53,863 nucleotides of DNA from Candidatus Epulonipiscium sp. (GTDB lineage: Bacteria; Bacillota; Clostridia; Lachnospirales; Defluviitaleaceae). Below the pieces are notes generated by a model. It was not told where the DNA came from. It saw only the letters and a program-made list of their open reading frames with translations, and did no database searches. The DNA lies in assembly GCA_012519955.1 (NCBI GenBank), contig JAAYPH010000178.1, positions 1 to 53,863 of the forward strand, written 5' to 3'. A program made the position numbers and the translations under genes. Positions 34,628-44,106 of the stretch are shown piece after piece (positions within the stretch are counted from its first letter, which is position 1; each line of letters opens with the position of its first letter).

Positions 34628-34736
34628 GCCCTCCGGGCAGAATGCACACTCGCGCGTATTGTATTTTGTCGGCTTTGCCGACCGCGCTCGGCGCGAGAGT
34701 TTCGCAAGCGAAACTCTTTCTTGTAAGATAAGAAAG
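34628..34736. other. GC-rich multi-hairpin intergenic element
   Basis: In an AT-rich setting this stretch holds consecutive stems: GCCC/GGGC (34628-34638); CTCGCGC (34649-34655) with GCGCGAG (34691-34697), enclosing GTCGGC/GCCGAC (34668-34682); GAGTTTCGC/GCGAAACTC (34697-34716); and CTTTCTT/AAGAAAG (34716-34736). Neighbouring stems share end bases. No ORF with an SD was seen. It forms most of the 384-base gap between 34551 and 34936, with a promoter near its right end. It may be a mobile palindromic element or a structured RNA. Confidence 0.6.
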
Positions 34737-34807
34737 TTTGTATTGCTTGCCAAGAACCAGATTTTCTTATTTCACAAATGTAGTTGCTGTCTTATGCAAA
34801 ATATTGC

Positions 34808-34836
34808 TTGACAGACGGAAAAAAATCTTATATTAT
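34808..34836 (+). promoter_or_regulatory. Sigma-A-type promoter for the PLP-enzyme operon
   Basis: TTGACA (34808-34813), a 17-base spacer and TATTAT (34831-34836). The leader to the start codon is about 95 bases. I saw no SAM or T-box riboswitch signature in it. Confidence 0.7.
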
Positions 34837-34935
34837 AATTAAAATTTATCGGAATACTGTGAATTATTTTTGCTAAAAGCATAATGGTTGCAGTTGCAGC
34901 TTTTGTTTTAATTATATGAGATAGGAGGAGTTATC

Positions 34936-36069
34936 ATGGATATTTCTACTCTTTGTATTCACGGAGCGGAGGATCATACCCACTGTACCGGCTCTATAAC
35001 CGTACCCATTTATCAGGCAGCCACTTTTGTACATCCCGGCGTTGGAGAAAGTACCGGGTATGATTATTCCCGGCTTCAAAATCCAACGAGAGAACAGGTT
35101 GAAAAAATTGTGGCTAAACTTGAAAACGGTGCAGATGCCCTTGCCTTTTCTACTGGAATGGCTGCCGTTACTGCTTTAATGGAGCTTTTTAAAATTGGAG
35201 ACCATCTTATTGTCTCAGATGATTTATATGGGGGCACCCATAGACTTTTTCATCATATTTCAATGAAAAACGGCATTTCATTCAGTTTTGTAGATACTTC
35301 CGATAGCTCTGAAGTAATCAAACATATTAAAAAAGAAACTAAAGCGATTTATATAGAAACACCGACGAATCCAATGATGCAGGTAACGGACATTGCTGCG
35401 ATTTCTAAAATCGCAAAGGAAAATAATCTTCTTTTGATTGTGGATAATACCTTTCTAACCCCATATTTTCAAAATCCTATTCAATTGGGGGCGGATATTG
35501 TCATTCATAGCGGCACAAAATATCTTTCAGGACACAATGATACTCTTTCAGGCTTTTTGGTTACGAGAACGGAAGAACTTTCGGAAAAATTACGTTTCAT
35601 TCATAAAACCACAGGAGCAGGACTCTCTCCATTTGACAGCTGGCTTATGATTCGGGGAATCAAAACCCTTGCTATCAGGATGGAAAAACAGCAAGAAAAT
35701 GCAATATTGTTGGCAAATTGGCTAAGTAATCATCCTAAGATTCAGTCTGTATATTATGTAGGCTTGCCAACTCACCCAGGCTATGAAATATCCAAGAAGC
35801 AGGCAAGAGGTTTTGGTTCAATGATTTCTTTTAAAGTAGATACCGAGGAAACAGCCGTACAATTACTGAGCAAAGTAAAATTAGTGCTTTATGCGGAAAG
35901 CCTTGGAGGAGTAGAAACCTTAATCACTTATCCAATGCTGCAAACCCATGCGGAGGTTCCAAAAGAAGAACGGGAAGCCAAAGGTATTGATGAAAGATTA
36001 TTACGTATATCGGTAGGAATTGAAAATATCAACGACCTTATTTTAGATTTGGGGCAAGCTTTAGGTTAG
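34936..36069 (+). CDS. Trans-sulfuration PLP enzyme (cystathionine gamma-lyase/synthase type)
   Basis: The product has 377 residues of the Cys/Met-metabolism PLP family. Landmarks: Y-D-Y-S-R-L-Q-N-P-T for substrate and PLP binding, ALAFSTGMAAVTAL, SDDLYGGTHRLF, IETPTNPMM, IVDNTFLTPYFQNP, PLP Lys in SGTKYLSGHND and SLGGVETLITYP. The family includes cystathionine gamma-synthase, gamma-lyase and beta-lyase, which cannot be told apart reliably by eye. The SD AGGAGGAG lies upstream. The next gene, a MalY-type C-S lyase, is 43 bases on with no terminator, so both act in cysteine, homocysteine or methionine exchange. Confidence 0.88.
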   Translation: MDISTLCIHGAEDHTHCTGSITVPIYQAATFVHPGVGESTGYDYSRLQNPTREQVEKIVAKLENGADALAFSTGMAAVTALMELFKIGDHLIVSDDLYGGTHRLFHHISMKNGISFSFVDTSDSSEVIKHIKKETKAIYIETPTNPMMQVTDIAAISKIAKENNLLLIVDNTFLTPYFQNPIQLGADIVIHSGTKYLSGHNDTLSGFLVTRTEELSEKLRFIHKTTGAGLSPFDSWLMIRGIKTLAIRMEKQQENAILLANWLSNHPKIQSVYYVGLPTHPGYEISKKQARGFGSMISFKVDTEETAVQLLSKVKLVLYAESLGGVETLITYPMLQTHAEVPKEEREAKGIDERLLRISVGIENINDLILDLGQALG

Positions 36070-36112
36070 TATAGATTTAAGTTTATGATGTACTTAGATT
36101 GGAGAGGTTTAT

Positions 36113-37297
36113 ATGACTTATAATTTTGATGAGATTATTGATAGAAAAAATACCAATTCCATAAAATATGATTTTGCTGCAGAAAGAGGCAAACCTGAAG
36201 ACATTCTTCCTCTTTGGGTTGCAGATATGGATTTCAGGACACCTTCCCCCGTCATTGAAGCCCTTGTAAAAGCTGCACAGCATGGGATTTTCGGTTATTC
36301 CGATACCAAAGAGGAGTATTTTTGGTCAGTTTATAATTGGTATAATACCAGATTCAATTGGAGTGTAAAAAGGGAATGGCTTGTAAAAACCCCCGGTGTG
36401 GTTTATGGCATTGCTACAGCAATTCGTGCCCTGACGGATGAAGGGGATGCCGTAATGATTCAGCAGCCGGTATACTATCCGTTTTCTGATTTAATACTTG
36501 CGAATCAGCGTAAGCTGATTAACAATCCCCTGATCTATAAAAACGGAAAGTATTATATGGACTTTGAGGACTTTGAAGAGAAGATTATAAAGCATAAAGT
36601 AAAAATATTTATACTATGCAGTCCTCATAATCCTGTTGGAAGAGTTTGGACAAATGAAGAGTTAACCCGTGTGGGAGATCTTTGTATAAAACATAATGTG
36701 ATGGTTATATCCGATGAAATCCACGGAGATTTTACCTATAAAGGAATCAAGCATTTTGTTTTTGCAGACTTGAAACCGGAATACCTTAATAACTCTATTA
36801 TATGTACAGCCCCAAGCAAAACCTTTAATCTTGCAGGGCTGCAGGTTTCTAATATTTTTATACCCAATAGAGATATTAGGAGGAAATTTAAAGAAGAAAT
36901 GAAGCGAACCGGATACAGTCAATTGAACACCTTGGGGCTTGTTGCCTGTCAGGCTGCTTATGAACACGGTGCTCCATGGCTTGAAGAATTAAAAGAGTAT
37001 TTAGAAGGGAATTTAGAATTTATCAGGAACTTTCTTGCCGAAAGATTACCGCAGATTAAGATCGTAGAACCAGAAGGGACTTACCTGGTTTGGTTGGATT
37101 GCAGAGCCCTTAATTTAAGTGAAGAAGAACTGGAAGACTTAATAGTCAACAAAGCGAAGCTATGGCTGGATGGGGGTACAATGTTTGGCAGGGAAGGAGA
37201 GGGCTTTCAGAGGATTAATATTGCTTGTCCGAGAGTCATTCTTGAAAAAGCCTTTTTACAGCTGGAAGAAGGAATAAAGAGTGTGTTTGATAACTAA
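36113..37297 (+). CDS. MalY/PatB-family C-S beta-lyase (cystathionine beta-lyase type)
   Basis: The product has 394 residues of fold-type I PLP enzymes. Landmarks: LPLWVADMDFRTPSPVIEAL, GYSDTKEEYFWSVYNWY, LCSPHNPVGRVW, VISDEIHGDF, PLP Lys in TAPSKTFNLAGLQVSN and the C-terminal GEGFQRINIACPR. PatB/MalY proteins split cystathionine to homocysteine, pyruvate and ammonia, or act on cysteine conjugates. The SD GGAGAGG precedes the ATG. It is in an operon with the trans-sulfuration enzyme, so a methionine-forming pair is plausible. Confidence 0.9.
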   Translation: MTYNFDEIIDRKNTNSIKYDFAAERGKPEDILPLWVADMDFRTPSPVIEALVKAAQHGIFGYSDTKEEYFWSVYNWYNTRFNWSVKREWLVKTPGVVYGIATAIRALTDEGDAVMIQQPVYYPFSDLILANQRKLINNPLIYKNGKYYMDFEDFEEKIIKHKVKIFILCSPHNPVGRVWTNEELTRVGDLCIKHNVMVISDEIHGDFTYKGIKHFVFADLKPEYLNNSIICTAPSKTFNLAGLQVSNIFIPNRDIRRKFKEEMKRTGYSQLNTLGLVACQAAYEHGAPWLEELKEYLEGNLEFIRNFLAERLPQIKIVEPEGTYLVWLDCRALNLSEEELEDLIVNKAKLWLDGGTMFGREGEGFQRINIACPRVILEKAFLQLEEGIKSVFDN

Positions 37298-37397
37298 TTA
37301 CAAATAAAAAGTATTCTCATTTTGCGTTTTTTATGTTATAATAATTCCGGCATAAAATTATCGCGGCAAATATGATAATTTTTATGGAGGAAAATAA

Positions 37398-37991
37398 ATG
37401 GCAAGAATGAGACAGCCCCGTTTTAAGCTTTGCAGACGCTTAGGCTTAAATGTAGTTGGGCATCCCAAAGCAATGGAACGGGCAGGAAAAGGACAAAGCA
37501 GAGCAGATAAAAAATTATCCTACTATGGAATGCAGCTTTTAGAGAAACAAAGATTAAAAGCTTACTATGGCGTATTAGAAAAACAATTTAGTAAGTATGT
37601 CGATAAAGCAATTAAGAGTAAAGATGTATCAGGAGATGCATTGGTTCAAATATTGGAATGCAGGCTTGACAATTTAGTCTATCGTATGGGATTTGGAAGT
37701 ACACTTCGTCAGGCAAGACAAATGGTCAATCACGGGCATATTACCGTAAACGGCAAAAAGGTAGATATTCCTTCTTATATTGTATCTGTCGGTGATAGAA
37801 TAGAATTAAAAGAAAAATCCCGTGGAATACAGATGTTTGCAGATAATTTTAGAGTAAATAACGGCGTAAGCCTTCCATATATCTCAAAAGACACAGACAA
37901 TTTCAGCGGAACATTGATTTCTGTACCCAATCCTGAAGACATTCCAATTCAAATTGATACGCAATTGATCATTGAATGGTATTCAAAATAA
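37398..37991 (+). CDS. rpsD: 30S ribosomal protein S4 (zinc-motif-free form)
   Basis: The product has 197 residues. It has an N-terminal [15 protein letters not shown] and a C-terminal S4 RNA-binding domain ([38 protein letters not shown]). The classical N-terminal zinc-binding Cys set is missing; only one Cys is kept there, so it is the C-minus form. S4 nucleates 30S assembly. It is alone here, away from any ribosomal operon, as is common for rpsD or a second copy in Bacillota. A -10 TATAAT is at 37337-37342, and the SD is TGGAGG. A second rpsD elsewhere cannot be judged. Confidence 0.93.
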   Translation: MARMRQPRFKLCRRLGLNVVGHPKAMERAGKGQSRADKKLSYYGMQLLEKQRLKAYYGVLEKQFSKYVDKAIKSKDVSGDALVQILECRLDNLVYRMGFGSTLRQARQMVNHGHITVNGKKVDIPSYIVSVGDRIELKEKSRGIQMFADNFRVNNGVSLPYISKDTDNFSGTLISVPNPEDIPIQIDTQLIIEWYSK

Positions 37992-37994
37992 TAG

Positions 37995-38041
37995 AAAGAG
38001 ACTATCTGATATCAGATCTGACATCGGATAGTCTCTTTTTT
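37995..38041. terminator. Bidirectional terminator
   Basis: AAAGAGACTATC (37995-38006) pairs with GATAGTCTCTTT (38027-38038), followed by T's and closed by a 20-base partly paired loop. It serves rpsD and the convergent DegV gene. Confidence 0.8.
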
Positions 38042-38045
38042 GAAT

Positions 38046-38924
38046 TTATATACGGTCATATTTCTTAATAAAACAAATTCCTATGGCATCGGGACCGGTA
38101 TTGGTTCCGATGGTTGTACCGATTTCAAAAAACGGAAGGTCCATTTTGAGATTCCATTCTTCTTCAAGCATATTTTTAAGGACATCGGCTTCTTCAATAC
38201 AATCTCCATGGGCAATACAGAATTCGTAACTGTCAAAATCATCCTGAATGATTTCTTCTGCCATTTCTATGATTTTTTTAAGAGCTTTCTTTCTTCCACG
38301 GATTTTCCCATAGGGTATGAGCTCTCCTTCTTTTACCACGATAAGAGGTTTAAAATTCAGAACTCCTCCAATTAGGGCGCTTACTTTTCCGATACGTCCG
38401 CCTTTTTCTAAATACTCCAGAGTATCTACAAAGAAGGTAATTCTGGCAGTTTCTTTTAAAATTTCGATTTTCCTTACAGTGTCTTCCATAGAATATCCTG
38501 CTTTTTGCATCTTAGCTGCCTGGAGAACAATCAGTCCTTGCCCCGCAGTAGCTTGTATAGAATTAATGACTTCAATTTTTGCATCCGGATATTCTTCCAG
38601 AAGTATATTTTTTGCATTTACAGCCGCTTGATAGGAGCCGCTGAATTTAGATGTAAGACAAAAACATATAATGCCCTTATTTTCTCTAATATAACTTGTA
38701 AAAATTTTCATGTAATCATTTACAGAAGGAAGGGATGTTTTAGGAAATACATTTTTCTTCCTTAGTGTATTGTAAAAATCTCTAATCGTTAATTCAACTC
38801 TCTCTTTATAATACGTATTTTGATCAAAGGATACGTAAAAGGGAATGAGTTCTATATTATATTCATTGACCACAGAATCCGGCAGGTCACAGGAGCTGTC
38901 AGACAAGATCACAAAATCAGACAT
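38046..38924 (-). CDS. DegV-family fatty-acid-binding protein
   Basis: The product has 292 residues. Landmarks: N-terminal ILSDSSCDLP, PFYVSFD, LTSKFSGSYQAA, LEYLEKGGRIGK and the C-terminal AHGDC ... EIGTTIGTNTGPDAIGICF. DegV/FakB proteins bind a fatty acid and, with the FakA kinase, supply acyl-phosphate for lipid synthesis. No FakA gene is in view. I chose the ATG at 38924 (SD GGAGG, 8 bases); an in-frame TTG directly precedes it. Single-gene unit. Confidence 0.92.
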   Translation of the reverse strand: MSDFVILSDSSCDLPDSVVNEYNIELIPFYVSFDQNTYYKERVELTIRDFYNTLRKKNVFPKTSLPSVNDYMKIFTSYIRENKGIICFCLTSKFSGSYQAAVNAKNILLEEYPDAKIEVINSIQATAGQGLIVLQAAKMQKAGYSMEDTVRKIEILKETARITFFVDTLEYLEKGGRIGKVSALIGGVLNFKPLIVVKEGELIPYGKIRGRKKALKKIIEMAEEIIQDDFDSYEFCIAHGDCIEEADVLKNMLEEEWNLKMDLPFFEIGTTIGTNTGPDAIGICFIKKYDRI

Positions 38925-39154
38925 CAAAAGTCCTCCAATCGTTTTCTAATATCTCTCTTAATCTATTGTAATATGTGGCATTACTTATGTCAATTGAAGA
39001 TATGGCAGATAATCTTTAAAGAAATTACAATATACTTCATTATTCTTGTAGCATAGGACAAAGTTCGTCTCCAGCAGAAATAAAAGAATGTAATATATGA
39101 AGAAGTTTTAGAATATACTTGTTGTGAACAAAAAAGATAGGAGAAGATCATACG

Positions 39155-39598
39155 ATGTTATCCCCGAGTTTACAAGATTATTTAGAAGAGATGTATAGAT
39201 TGTCTATAAAGATTGATGAAATTCGTGTGTCAGACATAGCACAAATTTTAGATGTTTCTCTGCCCTCAGTAGTCAAGGCTTTACATAAATTAAGCAATAG
39301 AGGCTATGTGATTTATCAGCCTTATGAAGCGATTAAGCTAACAGAAAAAGGTATTTTTGAAGGAAGGTTTTTGGTTCAGAGAAATCAGCTTTTAAAAGAC
39401 TTTTTAACAGTGCTCAAAACCTCTTCAGATATTGAGAAAGAAGCTGAATCTATGGAACACTATTTATCCTTTTCAACCATACAATCAATAGAAAAATTTG
39501 TTCACTTTATGAAAGAAAATCCCGATATTCAAAAGAGATACGATGAGTTTTATAAAATACAAAAGGACGAATATTTATTTACAGAACAACCACAATAA
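39155..39598 (+). CDS. DtxR/MntR-family metal-dependent repressor with altered ligand
   Basis: The product has 147 residues. N-terminal winged helix (SLQDYLEEMYRLS to GYVIYQPYEAIKLTEKG), then a dimer domain. By alignment to the known ligands of B. subtilis MntR (D8, E11, H77, E99, E102, H103), this protein has D8, E11, E98, E101 and H102, but Asn at position 77. It lacks the SH3-like third domain of DtxR. It likely senses Mn or Fe, with metal choice changed by Asn77. The SD is TAGGAGAAG. A TTGTT-GTG-AACAA palindrome at 39119-39131 may be its operator. The feo genes are 5 kb away on the other strand. Confidence 0.85.
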   Translation: MLSPSLQDYLEEMYRLSIKIDEIRVSDIAQILDVSLPSVVKALHKLSNRGYVIYQPYEAIKLTEKGIFEGRFLVQRNQLLKDFLTVLKTSSDIEKEAESMEHYLSFSTIQSIEKFVHFMKENPDIQKRYDEFYKIQKDEYLFTEQPQ

Positions 39599-39650
39599 TT
39601 TTACACAAGGACTCTTGTATGATCTTAAAACATTATTCATAAATATTTAT

Positions 39651-39680
39651 ATGACAAATAATAAGTACATGGAGTATAAT
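39651..39680 (+). promoter_or_regulatory. Probable promoter for polC
   Basis: ATGACA (39651-39656), an 18-base spacer and TATAAT (39675-39680) lie about 40 bases before the polC start at 39721. Confidence 0.45.
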
Positions 39681-39720
39681 AATAAGATACAGAAATATGT
39701 TGCAAGAGGGTAAGAGTGAC

Positions 39721-42700
39721 ATGAAAAGAATAAATGAAATTTTTAGGGATTATCCGTCCAAGGGAAATATCAATACAGCCATCCTCGAAGAGGTCGTTAT
39801 ACGAAAAGATACGAAGGCATTGGAAATGAAAATCAATGCCTACAATTATATTGGGAAAAGAGAAATCGATTACTTTAATAAATTCATTCAAAAAAGATTT
39901 GAATTAAACGATTCCAAGGTTATTGTAAGATACATTGACGGAGAAACTAAAAAACCTCTAAAGGAACAACTGGATAATATTATTCTTGCCATGGGAGAAG
40001 AACATCCGGTTTTGAAAGCTATTATAGACAATTATGCTGTTGAGGTCGTGGAGCATACCATAAAATTTAATCTTAACATTGCATTGTCACATTTTTTACA
40101 TTCCATGGGTTATGACAGAAAAATCAGTAAGGTGATTAAGTCTTTATATGGCAAAGAATACAAAATTGAATTTATTGATAAAGTAAACAAGGAAGAATTA
40201 AAACGCATCAAAGAGGATCATCATGCTAAAACAATTCAACTCATTAAGGAACAAATGGCTGCACCCCCAAGCAATAATATTTCTAATACGCCATCAGAGT
40301 CCACAGGTACAAAAGAGGACCCAGTCTTAATTTTAGGAAGAAATTCTAAAATTAAAGATCCGGTTATAAAAATTGTGGATATTACCCCTGATGAAGGGCG
40401 AATAGCCATAGAGGGCGAAATTTTCAATTTAGAATCCAAGGAACTAAAAAGTGGAAAGATCCTCATTTCCTTTGACTTATATGACGGCTCCAGTTCCATG
40501 ACTTGTAAAGCCTTTTGCAAGCCTGAACAAGGAGAAGAGGTATTATCAAGACTTAAAAAAGCAAAAGGGGTTCGGCTTGCCGGAAATTCAGGATACAGCA
40601 ATTTTTCTGGCGAGATTGAACTTGTTGCCCATACCATCGTGGAAACAGAAGGTCTAAAAAAGGCTAAAAGAGTGGATAACGCAGAAACGAAGCGGGTAGA
40701 GCTGCATATGCATACACAAATGAGCCAAATGGATGGTATGACCAGTGCATCCGATTTGATTAAAAGAGCAATGAGCTGGGGCATGAAATCCATTGCCATC
40801 ACAGACCATGGAGTCGTACAAGCCTTTCCCGAGGCTCATAAGCTTTTAGGAAGGGACAATCCCGATATGAAAGTGATTTATGGGGTAGAGGCATATCTTG
40901 CACCGGATAAAACCCCTTCTGTAACGAATGATAAGGGACAAAGCATTGATACCACCTACTGTGTGTTGGATTTAGAAACCACAGGTTTTTCACCGCAAAC
41001 CGAAAAAATCACTGAAATAGGTATTATGAAGCTAAAGGATGGCAAGGTAATCGATCAATTCAGCTGCTTCGTAAATCCTGAAAAACCAATTCCACCAAGA
41101 GTAGTGGAAGTTACCCGTATTACGGATGATATGGTAAAGGATGCAGAAACCATAGACAAAGTATTTCCTAAAATTCTGGATTTTCTAGAGGACAGTGTTT
41201 TGGTTGCCCATAATGCTTCCTTTGATATTAGATTTTTAAAACATAATGCGAAGGTTTTAGGATATGACTTTGATTTTACATATATAGATACATTAACCTT
41301 AGCCCATGAACTTTTCCCGGACTTTAAAACCTATAAACTCGGAAAAATTGCAAAAAATCTGGGGATCAAAGTAGAGGTTGCCCATAGAGCTTTGGATGAT
41401 GTGGATACAACGGTTAAAGTGTTTAAAATCATGCTCGACATGTTAAAAGAAAAAGGAGTAAAAACTCTTGCGGATATAGAAAAAGTTTATTCTTCTGACG
41501 AACAAACTAAAAAAGAAGAATATAAGAAGCTTAAAACTTATCATGCTATTATTTTGGCAAAAAATTATACGGGCTTAAAAAATCTATATAAGCTAGTTTC
41601 TTATTCACACTTGGATTATTTCCATAAAAAGCCCCGTATATTAAAAAGTATGTACAAAAAATATTCTGAAGGCTTAATTCTTGGCAGCGGATGCAGTGAA
41701 GGAGAGCTCTATCAGGCGATTCTCCTGGGAAAATCTGATGAGGAAATAGAAGCCATTGCGCAGGAATATGATTATTTAGAAATTCAGCCCTTAGGAAATA
41801 ATGAGTATTTAATCAGACAAGAGCAGGTAGAGAGCAGAGAAACTCTAAAAGAAATCAATAGAAAAATTATAGCTTTGGGTGAAAAACTCAATAAGCCCGT
41901 AGTGGCAACAGGAGACGTACATTTCTTAGATCCGGAGGATGAAATCTACAGGCGCATACTGGAAGCAGGACAAGGATTTAAGGATGCAGACGAGCAGGCA
42001 CCTTTATATTTAAGAACCACTGAAGAGATGCTGGAGGAGTTTTCATACCTGGGAGCTGAAAAGGCATACGAAGTAGTGGTTACCAATACGAATAAAATTG
42101 CGGATATGTGTGAGCAGATCAGTCCTATTTCTCCTGAAAAATGTCCTCCTCATATAGACGGCTGTGAACAGACCATTAAGGACATTGCATATGGAAAGGC
42201 CCATGAACTATATGGAGATCCGTTGCCGGAAATCGTACAAAAAAGACTAGATAAAGAATTGGATTCCATTATTAAAAATGGTTTCTCAGTTATGTATATT
42301 ATTGCACAAAAGCTGGTATGGAAGTCTAATGAAGACGGTTATCTCGTTGGTTCGAGAGGTTCTGTCGGTTCCTCTTTTGTAGCCTATATGACCGGTATAA
42401 CGGAAGTAAATGCCCTGCCTCCCCATTATAGATGTCCAAAATGTAAGTATTCGGATTTTACCGATTATGGCTATAAAAATGGTTTTGACCTTCCTGACAA
42501 GGAATGTCCCGTTTGCGGAGAGAAATTGGCGAAGGATGGCATAGACATTCCTTTTGAAACCTTCTTAGGATTTAACGGAGACAAAGAGCCGGATATTGAC
42601 TTGAATTTCTCAGGAGAATATCAGGCAAGGGCTCATAAATATACGGAAGTCATCTTTGGAAAGGGGACAACCTTTAAAGCAGGAACCATAGGTACCATAG

Positions 42701-44031
42701 CAGAAAAAACGGCTTTCGGCTATGTGAAAAAGTATTTTGAAGAAAAAAATAAAAAGGTCAATAAGGCTGAAATGCTCAGGCTTTCAAAAGGATGTACCGG
42801 TATCAAAAGAACCACCGGACAGCACCCGGGGGGAATCATTGTTGTACCGAAAGGAAGGGAAATCTTCGAGTTTTGTCCTATACAGCATCCTGCCGATGAC
42901 CCGAATTCAGACATTATCACCACCCATTTCGATTATCACTCAATTGACCAGAATCTGTTGAAACTGGATATACTGGGGCACGACGATCCCACAGTGATAA
43001 GAATGCTTCAGGATATAACCGGAGTAGACCCCCTGACCATTCCTATGGATGATAAGGCAACTATGTCCATCTTTTCATCCACCGAAGCCTTAGGGGTAAC
43101 CCCGGAACAGATTAATTCCAAGGTAGGAACCTTTGGAATTCCTGAATTTGGTACAAAGTTCGTAAGAGGAATGCTTCTGGATACCATGCCCAAGCAATTT
43201 GCGGATTTAATTTGTATATCAGGGCTTTCCCACGGTACCGATGTATGGCTTGGCAATGCAAAAGACTTAATTGATCAGGGTATCGTGACGCTAAGCGAAG
43301 CGGTATGTACAAGAGACGATATTATGATTTATCTGATCAAAAAAGGTCTCCCTCCAAACACAGCCTTTAAGATTATGGAAACAGTGCGTAAAGGAAAGGC
43401 CCTAAAAGATCCTAAATGGCCGGAATATGAAGCAATGATGAGGGAAAATAATGTGCCTGAATGGTACATAGATTCCTGCAGAAAGATTAAATACATGTTC
43501 CCTAAAGCCCATGCAGCAGCATATGTTATGATGGCTTTCAGAATCGCGTGGTTTAAAGTGCATATGCCAAAAGCCTATTATGCAGCATATTTCACCATAA
43601 GAGCAAAGGCATTTGATGCAGAATACATGATTTTCGGCAAAGAAAAGGTAAAAGCAAAAATGAAGGAAATCGAAGAACTTGGTAATCAAGCGGCTCCAAA
43701 AGATAAGGACATGTATGATGATTTGGAATTGGTATTGGAAATGTATGAGCGAGGCATCAAATTTCATCCGATTGATTTATATAAATCCCATGCTACGAAA
43801 TTTTTAGTAGAAGGAGATGCCTTAAGACCTCCTCTAAACAGCATATCCGGTATGGGAAATATTGCTGCTGAAAGCATATACAATGCAGCCCAGGAAAAAG
43901 CTTTCAGTTCCATAGAAGATTTAAGAAAGCGCGCTAAAATCGGAAATTCCGGCATAGAATTACTGAGGAAGTTCGGATGCTTGGAAGGTATTCCGGAAAG
44001 TAATCAAATGAGCTTTTTTGATATGCTGTAA
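39721..44031 (+). CDS. polC: DNA polymerase III alpha subunit, PolC type
   Basis: The product has 1436 residues, the normal PolC length. Order: N-terminal domains; OB fold (about 200-310); PHP domain starting VELHMHTQMSQMDGM; an inserted DEDDh 3'-5' exonuclease (YCVLDLETTGFSP, HNASFDIRFL, HRALDDVDTT); the rest of PHP; a zinc finger (CPKC ... CPVCG); the polymerase core with PDIDLNFSGEYQ; then helix-hairpin-helix. It makes the bulk of chromosomal DNA in low-GC Gram-positives. I chose the ATG at 39721 (SD GAGGG) over an ATG at 39697 with no SD. Intact, single-gene unit. Confidence 0.97.
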   Translation: MKRINEIFRDYPSKGNINTAILEEVVIRKDTKALEMKINAYNYIGKREIDYFNKFIQKRFELNDSKVIVRYIDGETKKPLKEQLDNIILAMGEEHPVLKAIIDNYAVEVVEHTIKFNLNIALSHFLHSMGYDRKISKVIKSLYGKEYKIEFIDKVNKEELKRIKEDHHAKTIQLIKEQMAAPPSNNISNTPSESTGTKEDPVLILGRNSKIKDPVIKIVDITPDEGRIAIEGEIFNLESKELKSGKILISFDLYDGSSSMTCKAFCKPEQGEEVLSRLKKAKGVRLAGNSGYSNFSGEIELVAHTIVETEGLKKAKRVDNAETKRVELHMHTQMSQMDGMTSASDLIKRAMSWGMKSIAITDHGVVQAFPEAHKLLGRDNPDMKVIYGVEAYLAPDKTPSVTNDKGQSIDTTYCVLDLETTGFSPQTEKITEIGIMKLKDGKVIDQFSCFVNPEKPIPPRVVEVTRITDDMVKDAETIDKVFPKILDFLEDSVLVAHNASFDIRFLKHNAKVLGYDFDFTYIDTLTLAHELFPDFKTYKLGKIAKNLGIKVEVAHRALDDVDTTVKVFKIMLDMLKEKGVKTLADIEKVYSSDEQTKKEEYKKLKTYHAIILAKNYTGLKNLYKLVSYSHLDYFHKKPRILKSMYKKYSEGLILGSGCSEGELYQAILLGKSDEEIEAIAQEYDYLEIQPLGNNEYLIRQEQVESRETLKEINRKIIALGEKLNKPVVATGDVHFLDPEDEIYRRILEAGQGFKDADEQAPLYLRTTEEMLEEFSYLGAEKAYEVVVTNTNKIADMCEQISPISPEKCPPHIDGCEQTIKDIAYGKAHELYGDPLPEIVQKRLDKELDSIIKNGFSVMYIIAQKLVWKSNEDGYLVGSRGSVGSSFVAYMTGITEVNALPPHYRCPKCKYSDFTDYGYKNGFDLPDKECPVCGEKLAKDGIDIPFETFLGFNGDKEPDIDLNFSGEYQARAHKYTEVIFGKGTTFKAGTIGTIAEKTAFGYVKKYFEEKNKKVNKAEMLRLSKGCTGIKRTTGQHPGGIIVVPKGREIFEFCPIQHPADDPNSDIITTHFDYHSIDQNLLKLDILGHDDPTVIRMLQDITGVDPLTIPMDDKATMSIFSSTEALGVTPEQINSKVGTFGIPEFGTKFVRGMLLDTMPKQFADLICISGLSHGTDVWLGNAKDLIDQGIVTLSEAVCTRDDIMIYLIKKGLPPNTAFKIMETVRKGKALKDPKWPEYEAMMRENNVPEWYIDSCRKIKYMFPKAHAAAYVMMAFRIAWFKVHMPKAYYAAYFTIRAKAFDAEYMIFGKEKVKAKMKEIEELGNQAAPKDKDMYDDLELVLEMYERGIKFHPIDLYKSHATKFLVEGDALRPPLNSISGMGNIAAESIYNAAQEKAFSSIEDLRKRAKIGNSGIELLRKFGCLEGIPESNQMSFFDML

Positions 44032-44034
44032 TAA

Positions 44035-44088
44035 AAATGCACTTATGAATAAATCTCTTTTAGCCAGATTTATTGCATAAGTGCATTT
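44035..44088. terminator. Long hairpin terminator after polC
   Basis: AAATGCACTTATG (44035-44047) pairs with CATAAGTGCATTT (44076-44088); an inner stem AATAAATCT/AGATTTATT continues it. It lies between polC and the convergent feoB-C gene. Confidence 0.75.
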
Positions 44089-44106
44089 GCTTTAGCAGGA
44101 GTTTTA

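Noticed and set aside
34560..34800. CRISPR array or tRNA in the GC-rich gap
   Set aside because: The hairpins differ in sequence and size, there is no repeat-spacer pattern and no cloverleaf or T-loop signature.
34840..34935. SAM or T-box riboswitch ahead of the sulfur-amino-acid operon
   Set aside because: The leader is about 95 bases, has no conserved core motif and no terminator alternative.
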